A DNA stretch of 50,671 nt from Gracilinema caldarium. Its GTDB lineage: Bacteria > Spirochaetota > Spirochaetia > Treponematales > Breznakiellaceae. Positions 17,760-26,857 of this stretch are shown here, in pieces. How positions within the stretch are numbered: position 1 is the stretch's first letter; the number at the start of each line of letters is the position of its first letter. The DNA lies in NCBI RefSeq assembly GCF_029265695.1, contig NZ_JAJUHW010000020.1:1-50671 (forward strand), in the 5' to 3' direction. The notes beneath the pieces were generated by a model that saw nothing but the letters and a program-made list of their open reading frames with translations, made no database searches and was not told the origin of the DNA. The position numbers were made by a program, and so were the translations under genes.

Positions 17760-20351
17760 ATGAAAAAGGCAAAGGGCGAGAATTTTCATCAATCTAATCT
17801 TATAGTTGTTGAGGTGGGAGCCTCTGCAGGGGGATTGGAAGCTCTGCAAGATTTTTTTAAGAATATGCCGGTTAACACCGGTATGGCCTTTGTTGTTATT
17901 CAACACCTGTCCCCGGATTACAAAAGTTTAATGGATGAACTGCTTGCCCGCGAAACATCTATTCCTATTCAAATTGCCGAAGATGGTATGGATGTCCTGC
18001 CTGACCATATTTACCTGATTCCGCCCCGTAAAAATCTTTCAATTTTTCATGACAAATTATATTTGGAAAACCAGGAACCGAAAAAGCGTTTGAATTTGCC
18101 GGTGGATATCTTTTTCCGTTCTCTAGCTTTGGATAAGGGAAAAAATGCAATTGGTATAATATTATCAGGCACAGGCAGCGATGGAACACTCGGGACCAGG
18201 GCTATTAAAGAAGCGGGCGGCATGATTATGGTCCAGGACGAAGAAAGTGCAAAATTCGATGGTATGCCGCGGAGCTGTATTGCCACAGGCCTCGTTGATT
18301 ATATACTGCCCCCTGCAAAAATGCCCGAAGCCCTGGTCAATTATATCAAACATCCCTTGGTGAGGGAGAAAAAGAGCCTGGAAGGGGACCTGCAGGATAA
18401 TCTCGACACGCTGACCAAAATCATACTTATTCTAAGAAATTTCGGCGGCATCGATTTTTCATTTTACAAGGATACAACCATACTCCGCCGGCTTGAACGG
18501 CGGCTCAGTATAAACCGTCATCAGACCCTGGAAGAATACCTGGAGTTTTTAAAAGATTCGGATAAAGAAAAGGAAACATTACAGCGGGAACTTCTTATTG
18601 GGGTAACCCGTTTTTTCCGGGATGTGGAAGCCTTCGAAGCCCTGAGAACTAAGGTCTTCCCTTCATGGAAAGGAAAAACATCCATTAGAATTTGGTCTGC
18701 TGGTTGTTCAACCGGGGAAGAAGTATATTCCCTTGCAATTTTATTGATCGAATATATGGAGCAGCAGGGCCTTTCGATGGATATTAAAATCTTTGCCACC
18801 GATGTGGACCGGAATTCTATAGAATATGCGGGGAAGGGATTTTATCCCGACAGTGTAGTTGCCGATTTGGAACCAACTCTGCTCACCAAGTACTTTTTAA
18901 GAAAGGACAATGGTTACCAAATCAATGACTCGATCCGCAAAATGATTGTATTTGCGACCCATAATCTGCTTAAGGATTCACCTTTCAGCAGGATAGATCT
19001 TATCGTATGCAGAAATCTGTTTATCTATATACGACCGGAAATACAAACCAAACTGCTGAGCATGTTCTATTACAGTCTTAATACGGATGGCTACCTGTTT
19101 CTAGGGACCAGCGAAACCTTGGGGGAAATGTCCGAAGCCTTTGAATACATAGACACCAAATGGAAAATATTCCGAATTAAATCCAATTACAAAGAACAAT
19201 ATGGCAAAATAGTTCCCCTTCTGAAAAGCGGACTCATTGAACAGCCCAACACGTTTCCAACAAAAGTAATTGCCGAAGAAGGTATCAGAATAGAAAAGAT
19301 TTTGGATCGTACCCTTTCGCTTTTTTTGCCCCCCAGTGTTATCGTCGATCAATCATTTAACATCATTCATACCATAAACGATATTAATCCCTATATTAAA
19401 ATTAAACCGGGGCGCTTTTCTCAGAACCTCTTTGATAACCTTCCTGCTGATATGTCTCTTTTTGTCAGCTCTCTTTTAAGGAAACTCAAACATGAAAACG
19501 AAAGCATAGCTACAGAAACTGTGTTTGATCTTAAAGGATTTGAGGAAAAACAAATTCTTTTAACGGGAAAGAAAATCGAAACCGAACGTGCAAACTATTA
19601 TATTATAAGTTTCTCAGAAAATGCTAAAACGATAGCCGCTCCAAAGGCAGTGCTTCCGAAGTCTCATTCCCAAAAGGAATATCAGGATCGGGTCTCGGAG
19701 CTGGAAAAAGAATTACAGTTTACCAAAGAAAGTCTTCAAGCTACAGTTGAAGAACTGGAGACATCTAACGAAGAATTGCAATCAAGCAATGAAGAGCTGA
19801 TAGCCAGCAATGAAGAATTGCAGAGTACTAACGAAGAATTGCAATCGGTTAACGAAGAGCTCTATACGGTAAATACCGAATATCAGGTTAAGATAGAGGA
19901 ACTAACACGGCTCAATAACGACATTAACAATCTTCTTAAAAATACAGAAATCGGTGCTATTTATCTGGACCGAAATCTGTGTATCCGTAAAATTACTCCT
20001 GTAATATCTAAGCTGACTCCTCTCATGGCTTCGGATCTTGGAAGGCCTATCTATCATCTTTCGCTTGGACCGGGCCTTGAGAATTTGTTTCAGGATATTC
20101 AGGATGTGGTGGATTCCCTGCAGCCACGGGATCGGGAAATTGAACTTGAAGGTTCCGGAACATATCTCGTGCGCATCCGGCCCTATCGGACGGACTATAA
20201 TGCGGTCGACGGTGTATTGATTATTTTTGTCGATATATCTGATTTGAAAAAACAGCATAAATTAACGCAGACCCTGAGCCAGCGTCTTGAAAATGCTTGG
20301 GAATATGGCATGGTGGGAATGGGATGTAGAAACCGGCATTGTAGACTATGA
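17760..20351 (+). CDS. CheB-CheR-PAS fusion protein, C-terminus lost by frameshift
   Basis: I use ATG 17760 after GAGGGG; a GTG at 17742 is in frame but has no SD. The CheB methylesterase domain (about 1-190) has Ser22 in GASAGG, His49 in IQHLSPD and Asp141 in GTGSDGTLG. The CheR methyltransferase domain (about 205-480) has the SAM loop [17 protein letters not shown] and NLFIYI. Next is a coiled coil of repeated TSNEELQS-type units, then one PAS domain. The frame then runs into 20 aberrant residues and stops at 20351. The next two PAS domains continue in another frame from 20287. One extra A in the AAAA run at 20290-20293 would explain this. Such fusions methylate and demethylate receptors and feed histidine kinases like the one downstream. 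Confidence 0.85.
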   Translation: MKKAKGENFHQSNLIVVEVGASAGGLEALQDFFKNMPVNTGMAFVVIQHLSPDYKSLMDELLARETSIPIQIAEDGMDVLPDHIYLIPPRKNLSIFHDKLYLENQEPKKRLNLPVDIFFRSLALDKGKNAIGIILSGTGSDGTLGTRAIKEAGGMIMVQDEESAKFDGMPRSCIATGLVDYILPPAKMPEALVNYIKHPLVREKKSLEGDLQDNLDTLTKIILILRNFGGIDFSFYKDTTILRRLERRLSINRHQTLEEYLEFLKDSDKEKETLQRELLIGVTRFFRDVEAFEALRTKVFPSWKGKTSIRIWSAGCSTGEEVYSLAILLIEYMEQQGLSMDIKIFATDVDRNSIEYAGKGFYPDSVVADLEPTLLTKYFLRKDNGYQINDSIRKMIVFATHNLLKDSPFSRIDLIVCRNLFIYIRPEIQTKLLSMFYYSLNTDGYLFLGTSETLGEMSEAFEYIDTKWKIFRIKSNYKEQYGKIVPLLKSGLIEQPNTFPTKVIAEEGIRIEKILDRTLSLFLPPSVIVDQSFNIIHTINDINPYIKIKPGRFSQNLFDNLPADMSLFVSSLLRKLKHENESIATETVFDLKGFEEKQILLTGKKIETERANYYIISFSENAKTIAAPKAVLPKSHSQKEYQDRVSELEKELQFTKESLQATVEELETSNEELQSSNEELIASNEELQSTNEELQSVNEELYTVNTEYQVKIEELTRLNNDINNLLKNTEIGAIYLDRNLCIRKITPVISKLTPLMASDLGRPIYHLSLGPGLENLFQDIQDVVDSLQPRDREIELEGSGTYLVRIRPYRTDYNAVDGVLIIFVDISDLKKQHKLTQTLSQRLENAWEYGMVGMGCRNRHCRL

Positions 20352-21030
20352 TGAACGCAAAGCCACCATGATTGGCTATACGGCAAAGGAATTTCCAAAA
20401 GAAATCTATGCGATTTGTTCCTATATTCATTCCGATGACTACAACGCTACCATGGAATCGATGCGGAATTATCTAGAGGGAAAAAGCCAAGAATGGAACA
20501 GCTTGTATCGCATAAGGCGAAAAGACGGTACTTATGCATGGTATTATGATCGTGGAATCATTATTGAAAGAACTTCAGATGGAAAGCCGAAACGGCTTAT
20601 GGGAACGGTTATAGATTTCAGCCGAATACGTGATTTGGAAACCGAATTGGTTAAAAGACAGGAACTGCTTGAAACCATTCTTGATAAAATTCCGGTCGCA
20701 GCCACCATGGTTTCTTCCGATGGGCACATCACCTATGCAAACGAAAAGGCAGAAGAACTTTTCGGAATCACCAAAGAAGAGATAGAACGCCGAACCTATA
20801 ATGATTCCCAATGGAAAATTACGGACCTGCAGGGGAACCCATTAAATGCTGAGGATCTGCCCTTTGCGCTGGTTAAGAAAAATCTTAAATCTATAAGGGA
20901 TTTTCAACATTATATTGAAATCCCAGGAAAAATTAAAAAATTGTTACACATCGACGGAACGCCTATCATTGCAGCCAATGGTTCCTTTGAAGGCGCTATA
21001 TTTGTGATCAGAACGGATGCAGAAGAGTAA
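20287..21030 (+). pseudogene. Displaced C-terminal PAS domains of the CheB-CheR protein
   Basis: This frame carries the natural continuation of the CheB-CheR gene: a PAS domain opening [14 protein letters not shown], with its PAC part (YRIRRKDGTYAWYYDRG), then a second PAS (ETILDKIPVAATMVSSDG). It overlaps the upstream frame by 65 bases. The in-frame start codons TTG 20287 and ATG 20293 have no SD, so independent translation is doubtful. The opening [10 protein letters not shown] closely parallels [10 protein letters not shown] in the adjacent histidine kinase, showing where the two reading frames should join (RLE then LGNMAWW). It is either a real frameshift mutation or a sequencing error. 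Confidence 0.75.
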
Positions 21031-21035
21031 GAACT

Positions 21036-21197
21036 ATGGGTGATGAAAAAATAGAGGACCTAAAAAAACGCATTGCTCAGGTGTTGCGCCATAAAAAGGG
21101 ATCAGGCGTAGATTATTCAAATTTATCGGTGGAAGAGCTCATCCAGCAAATAAATGTTTATTATCAGGAACTTGAATTTCAAAATGAAGAACTCTAA
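21036..21197 (+). pseudogene. N-terminal segment of hybrid histidine kinase, ended by in-frame TAA
   Basis: ATG 21036 starts five bases after the previous stop and gives 53 residues: a helical lead with VDYSNLSVEELIQQ and YYQELEFQNEEL, typical of the linker before PAS domains in these kinases. It stops at TAA 21195-21197. The same frame continues without break as [19 protein letters not shown] into the kinase at 21249, so the TAA is a nonsense change (one substitution from CAA, AAA or GAA). Confidence 0.7.
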
Positions 21198-21248
21198 CGG
21201 GTTTCCCGAAATCTGGAAAATGTAAAAACCGAATACGAAGATCTCTTC

Positions 21249-23573
21249 ATGAATGCACCTGTTGGCTATGTGCTGTATGATGAAAACTTCACCATTCTTT
21301 CTATGAATAATCTCTTTAGCACCCTATTGCCGCAGCGTTCTCATAAGGCCCTTCGCTTCGATGCGCTCCTTTCTGCAGACAGCCAGGATGTGTTTTACTT
21401 TCATATCAGAGCCTTGCTGAAAGGGCAAGAGCCCCAAAAATGTCGGATCCAGATACGGCAGGATAATCAGCTGCGGACCTTCATGATGGAAAGCACTATA
21501 AATGATAAGGATGGCAAGAAGGTATTCCGCAGTGCCCTGGTGGATATCAGTCAGGAAGTTGCACTGGAAAACCAGTTGAGACAAGTAAGTCTTTTGTTAG
21601 AAGAAAAGAATCAGGAACTTCAGCAGTATCACGATCGGCTGGAAGGGGTTATGCTGGCTGGTAACCTTGCATGGTGGCAAATGGATGTTCCTACCGGCAA
21701 GGTTACCTTTAATGAAAATAAAACAAAAATGTTAGGATATGAGGCTGCAGCATTTACCCATTATTCCCATTTTACCAACCTCGTACACCCGGAAGACTAT
21801 GAAGGTATCATGCAGTCTATGCGGGACTATTTGGCGGGTAAGCGAGAAACCTATGGCGGACTTTATCGGATTAGGGCAAAGGATGGCTCATATAAATGGT
21901 TTCAGGATATTGGAGTCGCCAATGTATGGGATTCAGAGGGCCAGCCCCTTTCACTGAGCGGAGTAGTTTTTGATGTATCAGCATTAAAAAAGGCCACAGA
22001 AGAAGCTGAGCGGGCGAGCAAAGTAAAGTCCGAATTTCTTGCCAACATGAGCCATGAAATACGTACGCCCTTAAATGCGGTTATTGGTTTTACTGACCTT
22101 TTACGGGACGCAAACCTTACCGCCGAACAGAGGGAATACTTGGAAAATGCTAACAATGCAGCCCATACACTGCTGGAAATCATTAATGACATCCTTGATT
22201 TTTCAAAGATTGAGGCAGGAAAAATTGAGCTCGATGAGGTGAGCTGGGATTTAGAAGAATTATTGCGTCAGACAATAAAGATGTTTAAAATCCAGGCGGA
22301 TAAAAAAGGTATAGATCTTAACATGGAATTGCTGAATCCGCTCCCTGCACGGGTGATTATAGATCCGGTCCGCTGCAAACAGATTCTCGTAAACCTATTG
22401 AGTAATGCAGTTAAATTTACCGAACAAGGATCGGTAACATTAGCGGTTGCCATGGAGCCACTCCCCACAAAACACCATGGGCAAAAGGTGGCTCGTTTTA
22501 CCTTTCAGGTTCGTGATACGGGGATCGGTATATCCGATGATCAAAAGGATAAGCTTTTTAAGGCTTTTAGTCAGGGCGATACTTCAATTACCCGCCGCTT
22601 CGGCGGTACTGGGCTGGGGCTTGTTATTTCGAGCAACCTGGTAAAAAAAATGGGCGGGAATCTGGAGTTTACCAGCAAAGCAGGCAAAGGCAGCTCCTTT
22701 TATTTCACTATTGTAAAGCCCTACGAATCAGATGAAGCCTCTGAAAAATTAAACAAAGAGACATTGCTGAACGCTCAATATAATCCTGATCATTCCTTTA
22801 AAATTCTCATCGTAGAGGATGTCATTCTGAACCGCAAACTTGTCGAAGTTCTCGTTCATCGATTATTGCCTAAAGCTGAAATACTGGAGGCTTCGAACGG
22901 TCAAGAAGCCGTTGAAATCTGTAAACAGACTTCTCTTGATGCAATCCTCATGGATATTCAAATGCCCATCCTGGATGGATACCGCGCAACAAAAATCATT
23001 CGGGATTTAGAAAAAAATTCGGAAATACCAATAGGACAAGGCAGTCATATACCCATCATCGCCCTCAGCGCAGGTGTCATGGAAGATGAAATAAAACAGG
23101 GCTTTGAATCGGGTATGGATTATTATGTTACCAAACCCATCGATGAGAAACAATTACGGTCAGCCCTCCTTAAGGCCCTTGGAATTACGATTGATATCAA
23201 GCCAAAAGATGCTGCTGAGAATAAAGTATCTTTAGAACCACAAAGTCATTTTGATAAATCAGAGCTCATGAAACGCTTAGGCGGAGAATTGGAACTTTAT
23301 TCTCAGATGCTTGCCATGAGCATGGTTCAGTTTGCCGAATACCAGTCAGAGCTGTCCAAACTGCTGGAAAATGGAGATTTTTCTAAGTTGCGAGAGTTGG
23401 CCCATAAATATAAGGGGGCTGCATGGACCATGGCTTTTAACCAGCTGGCTGAAATTCTTGTAAAAATAGAAAGGGAACAACACAACGATAGCGTCCTCTT
23501 AGGGGAATTGTTATTACAGGCGGAAAAAGAATTAGCTACGGTTGCTTCTATTATCCGTGAAGAAGCTCAATAA
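21249..23573 (+). CDS. Hybrid histidine kinase with PAS, receiver and HPt domains
   Basis: The 774-residue open frame (in-frame ATG 21249; natural N-terminus at 21036) has a PAS domain at the start ([11 protein letters not shown]). A second PAS/PAC follows ([23 protein letters not shown]). Next is HisKA with the phospho-His in [19 protein letters not shown], then HATPase motifs [16 protein letters not shown] and GGTGLGL. The receiver domain has ILIVEDV and the phospho-Asp in [12 protein letters not shown]. The HPt domain has its His in [10 protein letters not shown]. It has no membrane segment, so it is a cytoplasmic sensor. It pairs with the CheB-CheR-PAS protein upstream. ATG 21249 has no clear SD, so activity after the nonsense change is doubtful. 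Convergent with the U32 gene after 12 bases. Confidence 0.82.
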   Translation: MNAPVGYVLYDENFTILSMNNLFSTLLPQRSHKALRFDALLSADSQDVFYFHIRALLKGQEPQKCRIQIRQDNQLRTFMMESTINDKDGKKVFRSALVDISQEVALENQLRQVSLLLEEKNQELQQYHDRLEGVMLAGNLAWWQMDVPTGKVTFNENKTKMLGYEAAAFTHYSHFTNLVHPEDYEGIMQSMRDYLAGKRETYGGLYRIRAKDGSYKWFQDIGVANVWDSEGQPLSLSGVVFDVSALKKATEEAERASKVKSEFLANMSHEIRTPLNAVIGFTDLLRDANLTAEQREYLENANNAAHTLLEIINDILDFSKIEAGKIELDEVSWDLEELLRQTIKMFKIQADKKGIDLNMELLNPLPARVIIDPVRCKQILVNLLSNAVKFTEQGSVTLAVAMEPLPTKHHGQKVARFTFQVRDTGIGISDDQKDKLFKAFSQGDTSITRRFGGTGLGLVISSNLVKKMGGNLEFTSKAGKGSSFYFTIVKPYESDEASEKLNKETLLNAQYNPDHSFKILIVEDVILNRKLVEVLVHRLLPKAEILEASNGQEAVEICKQTSLDAILMDIQMPILDGYRATKIIRDLEKNSEIPIGQGSHIPIIALSAGVMEDEIKQGFESGMDYYVTKPIDEKQLRSALLKALGITIDIKPKDAAENKVSLEPQSHFDKSELMKRLGGELELYSQMLAMSMVQFAEYQSELSKLLENGDFSKLRELAHKYKGAAWTMAFNQLAEILVKIEREQHNDSVLLGELLLQAEKELATVASIIREEAQ

Positions 23574-23585
23574 TAATGAGATATC

Positions 23586-24824
23586 TCAAGAATTGCGCGT
23601 TTTCCAGAGATAAACCTTGTCCCCTTCCCGGACTCGTTCCTGGCAGGACAGGGTGCAAATTTCACCCTTGCGGGCCTCCGGGACCATAATATCATTGACT
23701 CGAATTTCGTTGGCCTCTAGGTAAACTACTCCGGTTGTGGGACCGGAAATAAGAATAGTATTTCCCTGAGCAATGTGCCCCGTTCGCAGCTCTATCTCCG
23801 CAACCTGAGCCCGGGGATAATAGTTTACGCATGTTCCGACAAACTCCTTGGTCCATTCCGACTTAGACCCATAGGAATCCGCCCAGACTGCCATTTTTTG
23901 GCCCAGGTAGTGTCCATCCCAAAAGCCTCGATTGAATACCGCTGCCAGGCGCCGGTCCCAGTCGGCGATCCGTTCCCGGCTATAGGTGCCATCAAAAACT
24001 GCATCCACCGCTTCCCGGTAACAGCGTACCACCGTATCCACATATTCGGCCGACCGGGCCCGGCCCTCGATTTTCAGTACCTCTATTCCCGCCTCGATAA
24101 TCTGGTCTACAAAACCGATTGTTTTTAAATCCGCCGCCGACATGAGGTAGCCGTTGTCTACCTCAATTTCCTGCTCGGTCTCCCGGTCTTTAAGAATATA
24201 GGTTCTGCGGCAGCTCTGGAGGCAGGCTCCACGGTTAGCAGAGGATCCCATAAGATGCAGGCTCAGGTAGCACTTGCCCGAATAGGCCATACAAACCGCT
24301 CCATGGACAAAGGCTTCGAGCCGCACCGGTTTGCCCGATGGCCCCCGGATATTACGCTCATCAACCTGTCTCCGTATTTCCCGTATTTGGTCGAGTGTAA
24401 GCTCCCGCGCAAGGACCATCACATCGGCGAAGCTGCTGTAAAATTGAACTGCTTCTATATTGGTTATATTTGCCTGGGTAGAAAGGTGGATTGGTATACC
24501 GCTATTTCGTGCTGCGGTAATAACTGCCAAATCGCTGGCTATAATGCCGTCTATACCTGCTTTCTGGGCCGCTGCTACAGTCTTATGTACCTCGGGGATT
24601 TCAGCATTAAAAATAACCGCATTCAGTGTGAGATAAGCTTTTGCTCTATATTGATGTACGAGCTCTGCGACTTCCTGCAGGTTTTCTATGGTAAAGGCCG
24701 TGCTTGTAAGGGCACGCATATCAAGTTTGCCAATGCCAAAATACACCGAATTGGCTCCTGCCTTGAGGGCTGCAATAAGGCTTTCCCAGGATCCCGCAGG
24801 GGCCATAATTTCGACTGTGTTCAT
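23586..24824 (-). CDS. trhP: U32-family protein, TrhP/YegQ-like tRNA hydroxylation factor
   Basis: The 412-residue protein is a peptidase-U32 family member: MAPAGSWESLIAALKAGANSVYFG at the start, STQANITN in the barrel, and the family Cys cluster (CMAYSGKCYLS, NRGACLQSC) followed by DLKTIGFVDQIIEAGIEVLKIEGRARS. Characterised members of this subgroup (TrhP in Escherichia coli and Bacillus) hydroxylate U34 of certain tRNAs using prephenate, with an iron-sulfur cluster on those cysteines; others are RlhA (23S rRNA) or UbiU/V. Length and motifs fit the TrhP type best. It starts 17 bases after the tmRNA 3' end with GAGGAAA close to the ATG, and is probably made from the ssrA transcript. Family firm; exact target inferred. 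Confidence 0.8.
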   Translation of the reverse strand: MNTVEIMAPAGSWESLIAALKAGANSVYFGIGKLDMRALTSTAFTIENLQEVAELVHQYRAKAYLTLNAVIFNAEIPEVHKTVAAAQKAGIDGIIASDLAVITAARNSGIPIHLSTQANITNIEAVQFYSSFADVMVLARELTLDQIREIRRQVDERNIRGPSGKPVRLEAFVHGAVCMAYSGKCYLSLHLMGSSANRGACLQSCRRTYILKDRETEQEIEVDNGYLMSAADLKTIGFVDQIIEAGIEVLKIEGRARSAEYVDTVVRCYREAVDAVFDGTYSRERIADWDRRLAAVFNRGFWDGHYLGQKMAVWADSYGSKSEWTKEFVGTCVNYYPRAQVAEIELRTGHIAQGNTILISGPTTGVVYLEANEIRVNDIMVPEARKGEICTLSCQERVREGDKVYLWKTRNS

Positions 24825-24841
24825 TTTCCTCGATCTTTTAT

Positions 24842-25189
24842 TGGAGGTGGCGGGAATCGAACCCGCGTCCTAATACGCGTTGCGTAAACATCTACAGGTT
24901 TAGCCGTGCATCATGATTGTCGGGACCCGCTTAGCTACACGGCGTGCGGCGGATCCGTAGCCCGGTTATTCTCGTCTTCTTCCGTTCGGGCCCAGAAGTT
25001 GACCAGCCTTGGTTGCGACGGAAAGCCAGTCCCTCAAGGCGGCGGGACTGGGTTCCGCGTTCCGCTGTTTATGCAGCGAGAGCGTAACTGTCGTTGTCGG
25101 CAGTTAATTTTTTTGCCGAATGTTAGGAGGTCGGCACTCCACCTGCAGCCTACGCCCCGAACCGTACCAGTCGAAACCGGTGCACCCCC
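24842..25189 (-). ncRNA. ssrA: tmRNA
   Basis: The RNA reads from 25189 down to 24842. The 5' end GGGGGTGCACCGGTTTCGAC is the usual tmRNA opening. The 3' end ACGCGGGTTCGATTCCCGC then CACCTCC forms the T-arm and acceptor, and GGGGGTG pairs with CACCTCC (one G-U). The discriminator is A at 24842. CCA is not encoded (the next bases are A-T-A). The tag frame is at 25069-25101. Its role is to rescue stalled ribosomes with SmpB and tag the peptides for proteolysis. Confidence 0.95.
25069..25101 (-). other. tmRNA tag reading frame
   Basis: GCC GAC AAC GAC AGT TAC GCT CTC GCT GCA then TAA encodes the tag ADNDSYALAA, with the usual ALAA degradation signal. The resume codon is taken as GCC at 25099-25101. 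The tag is short (10 residues). Confidence 0.85.
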
Positions 25190-25208
25190 GAAACGTTTGC
25201 CAAAATCC

Positions 25209-25237
25209 AATATACGCTAAATACAAAAAATGGTCAA
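25209..25237 (-). promoter_or_regulatory. ssrA promoter
   Basis: On the minus strand TTGACC (25232-25237), a 17-base spacer and TATATT (25209-25214) form a near-consensus sigma-70 promoter. Transcription should start around 25202, leaving a short 5' leader to be trimmed from the tmRNA precursor. Confidence 0.75.
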
Positions 25238-25269
25238 TTCAAAGGGCCTCTTAATTTAGGCTCCGATAA

Positions 25270-25298
25270 TTGACCGAACTAAAAAGCTAGGGTACTCT
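25270..25298 (+). promoter_or_regulatory. Promoter facing the 25305 gene
   Basis: TTGACC (25270-25275), a 17-base spacer and TACTCT (25293-25298). The expected start point, seven bases on, is the A of the ATG at 25305, so the mRNA may be leaderless. The -10 is weak. Confidence 0.4.
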
Positions 25299-25304
25299 GA
25301 TTTT

Positions 25305-26315
25305 ATGATTTCCGGACATATAGAGGAAGATATAAAAGATTTAGTTGCCTCTCAGATGAGCTTGAATGAAGATGAACGGGCTCTTGTCCAGGAAACTTTA
25401 CAGCTCTTACAGAATGAACATCCAGAGGATGCGGAGCTTGCGCGCCGCCGTTTCCAGGATTTGGAATTGCTCGGTAAGGCAATTTCCCGGTTCCCTTCGG
25501 TCATGGAATCCCAACTTATCCGCGGTGTCGAACGGAATGGGAAAACCCTCGTGGCCTCCCTTTCCCAGTTCTCCCGCTCAAGCCGTATTTTGCATACCCC
25601 GAGCCGTGTAGTAGCATCCCGCAGTTATTTGGTAGCTAAATCCCATGCATTTTCCCTGTTATGCATCCTCTTGGAGCATAACCACCCGCTCAATGGAGCC
25701 CTAAAGTCGGTGGTGTTTAAAATATCCTGCGCCCTTATGGCCGAGGATGTGTATCTGGCTTGTCTTGAAAATCCTATTTTTACTATCGAAAAAAAGGTAA
25801 GAATTGCCAGTGACTTGGTGCATCTCTGGGAACATGGTATAGATCCCCGCTCAGTACAGCATGTTCCATCTTTGCAGGCCCTGTGGACTGCCCGGGATGC
25901 CAGTCCCCCTACCTTCGGGACATTGGATGGTTCATCTGAACTGGTGCGTCTTTCCATGGATCTGGATGATGAATGGCAGGATTTTTTATTGCATAATCTA
26001 CACAACGAAGAAACAAAGGCTGCTTTGGAAGAATTTTTATTCGGCCTGTCTTTCGAAGAAATTCAGCAGCTGAGGAATAGGCTTGTAAAATACGGAATAT
26101 GCGCCATAGATTATCCTGAAGTCCGCTCATACCTCGGGGGGGAACCTGCCTATGGCGATTATGCGGGACTTTCTCATCATGGGGATCCCCGGGCGATTTA
26201 TGACTTTTATGCAGAACGACGGGACGCTGCACAATACCGGAGGCGTTCAAAAGCGCCCGGTCCTCACCGAACACTGGAAGAATTGTACCTCATGTACCGG
26301 ATGTTCCAGGAATAA
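25305..26315 (+). CDS. Conserved hypothetical helical cytoplasmic protein
   Basis: The 336-residue product has no signal peptide or membrane segment and no family I recognise. The N-terminus is acidic and helical (EEDIKDLVASQMSLNEDERALVQE). The middle has LEHNHPLNGALKSVVFKISCALMAEDVYLACL, and the C-terminus ends in RRRSKAPGPHRTLEELYLMYRMF, a basic helix. It starts at an ATG with no SD, directly after a candidate promoter, divergent from ssrA. It converges with the ACT-domain gene after only five bases. Codon use and length look like a real gene. Confidence 0.7.
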   Translation: MISGHIEEDIKDLVASQMSLNEDERALVQETLQLLQNEHPEDAELARRRFQDLELLGKAISRFPSVMESQLIRGVERNGKTLVASLSQFSRSSRILHTPSRVVASRSYLVAKSHAFSLLCILLEHNHPLNGALKSVVFKISCALMAEDVYLACLENPIFTIEKKVRIASDLVHLWEHGIDPRSVQHVPSLQALWTARDASPPTFGTLDGSSELVRLSMDLDDEWQDFLLHNLHNEETKAALEEFLFGLSFEEIQQLRNRLVKYGICAIDYPEVRSYLGGEPAYGDYAGLSHHGDPRAIYDFYAERRDAAQYRRRSKAPGPHRTLEELYLMYRMFQE

Positions 26316-26320
26316 AGGGT

Positions 26321-26848
26321 TTACACCGCGGGGGATAGCCGCAGGTCCAGATTGTAGTTCATTTCCAGTTCTTCCAATTCTTTTTTCAACAGCATAATAG
26401 AGACATCGGCGGGAATAAGAAGCTGGGCTTTTATGATAAATAGGGGAGCTCCCGTCATCGGTGCACTCTCAGTGTTTGTCTCCAGGTCTGTGATATTAAT
26501 ACCGTATTTTCGTAACAGTTTGGAAACCCCATGAACGATTCCTGGTGTGTCAAGGGAAGATGACTCAAGAATATAGGGGAGGGCTCTGCTTGTTTGTTGA
26601 GAGCCTGAAGTATAGCGCATCTGCAGGGATAGCTGTAACCGGTCTTCCAGAAGGTTTTTGTCCTCTATCAATTTTTTTAGCCGTTCTTCGGGACCGGAAA
26701 TGAGCACCAAAATAGCAAAATCCCCGCCTAAGAGGGACATTCTGCTTTCTTCTATATTGCAGGAACGGTCAAGGATCTCCTTGGAAAGATCATCTACAAT
26801 GCCTATGCGGTCTTTGCCAACGGCGGTTAACAAAAGCTGCTGTTTCAT
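26321..26848 (-). CDS. Double ACT-domain regulator, GcvR-like
   Basis: The 175-residue protein consists of two ACT domains. The first opens LLLTAVGKDRIGIVDDLSKEI and the second LESSSLDTPGIVHGVSKLLRKYGINITDLET. This is the layout of GcvR, which represses glycine cleavage genes by binding GcvA, and of related small ACT proteins that sense amino acids. No DNA-binding domain is present, so it would act through a partner. GGAGTAATAT precedes the ATG. The chemoreceptor gene ends nine bases upstream on the same strand. The regulatory target is not visible here. Confidence 0.8.
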   Translation of the reverse strand: MKQQLLLTAVGKDRIGIVDDLSKEILDRSCNIEESRMSLLGGDFAILVLISGPEERLKKLIEDKNLLEDRLQLSLQMRYTSGSQQTSRALPYILESSSLDTPGIVHGVSKLLRKYGINITDLETNTESAPMTGAPLFIIKAQLLIPADVSIMLLKKELEELEMNYNLDLRLSPAV

Positions 26849-26857
26849 ATATTACTC

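Noticed and set aside
21195-21197. Programmed recoding of the stop codon
   Set aside because: TAA is not used for selenocysteine or pyrrolysine and no structure suggesting readthrough is visible; nonsense mutation or error is simpler.
24840-24870. Apparent tRNA T-arm and acceptor end
   Set aside because: It pairs with the GGGGGTG 340 bases away and belongs to the tmRNA, so it is not a separate tRNA gene.
24906-25220. Protein-like open frame on the plus strand across the tmRNA region
   Set aside because: The sequence is the antisense of ssrA; the frame has no SD and no protein character.
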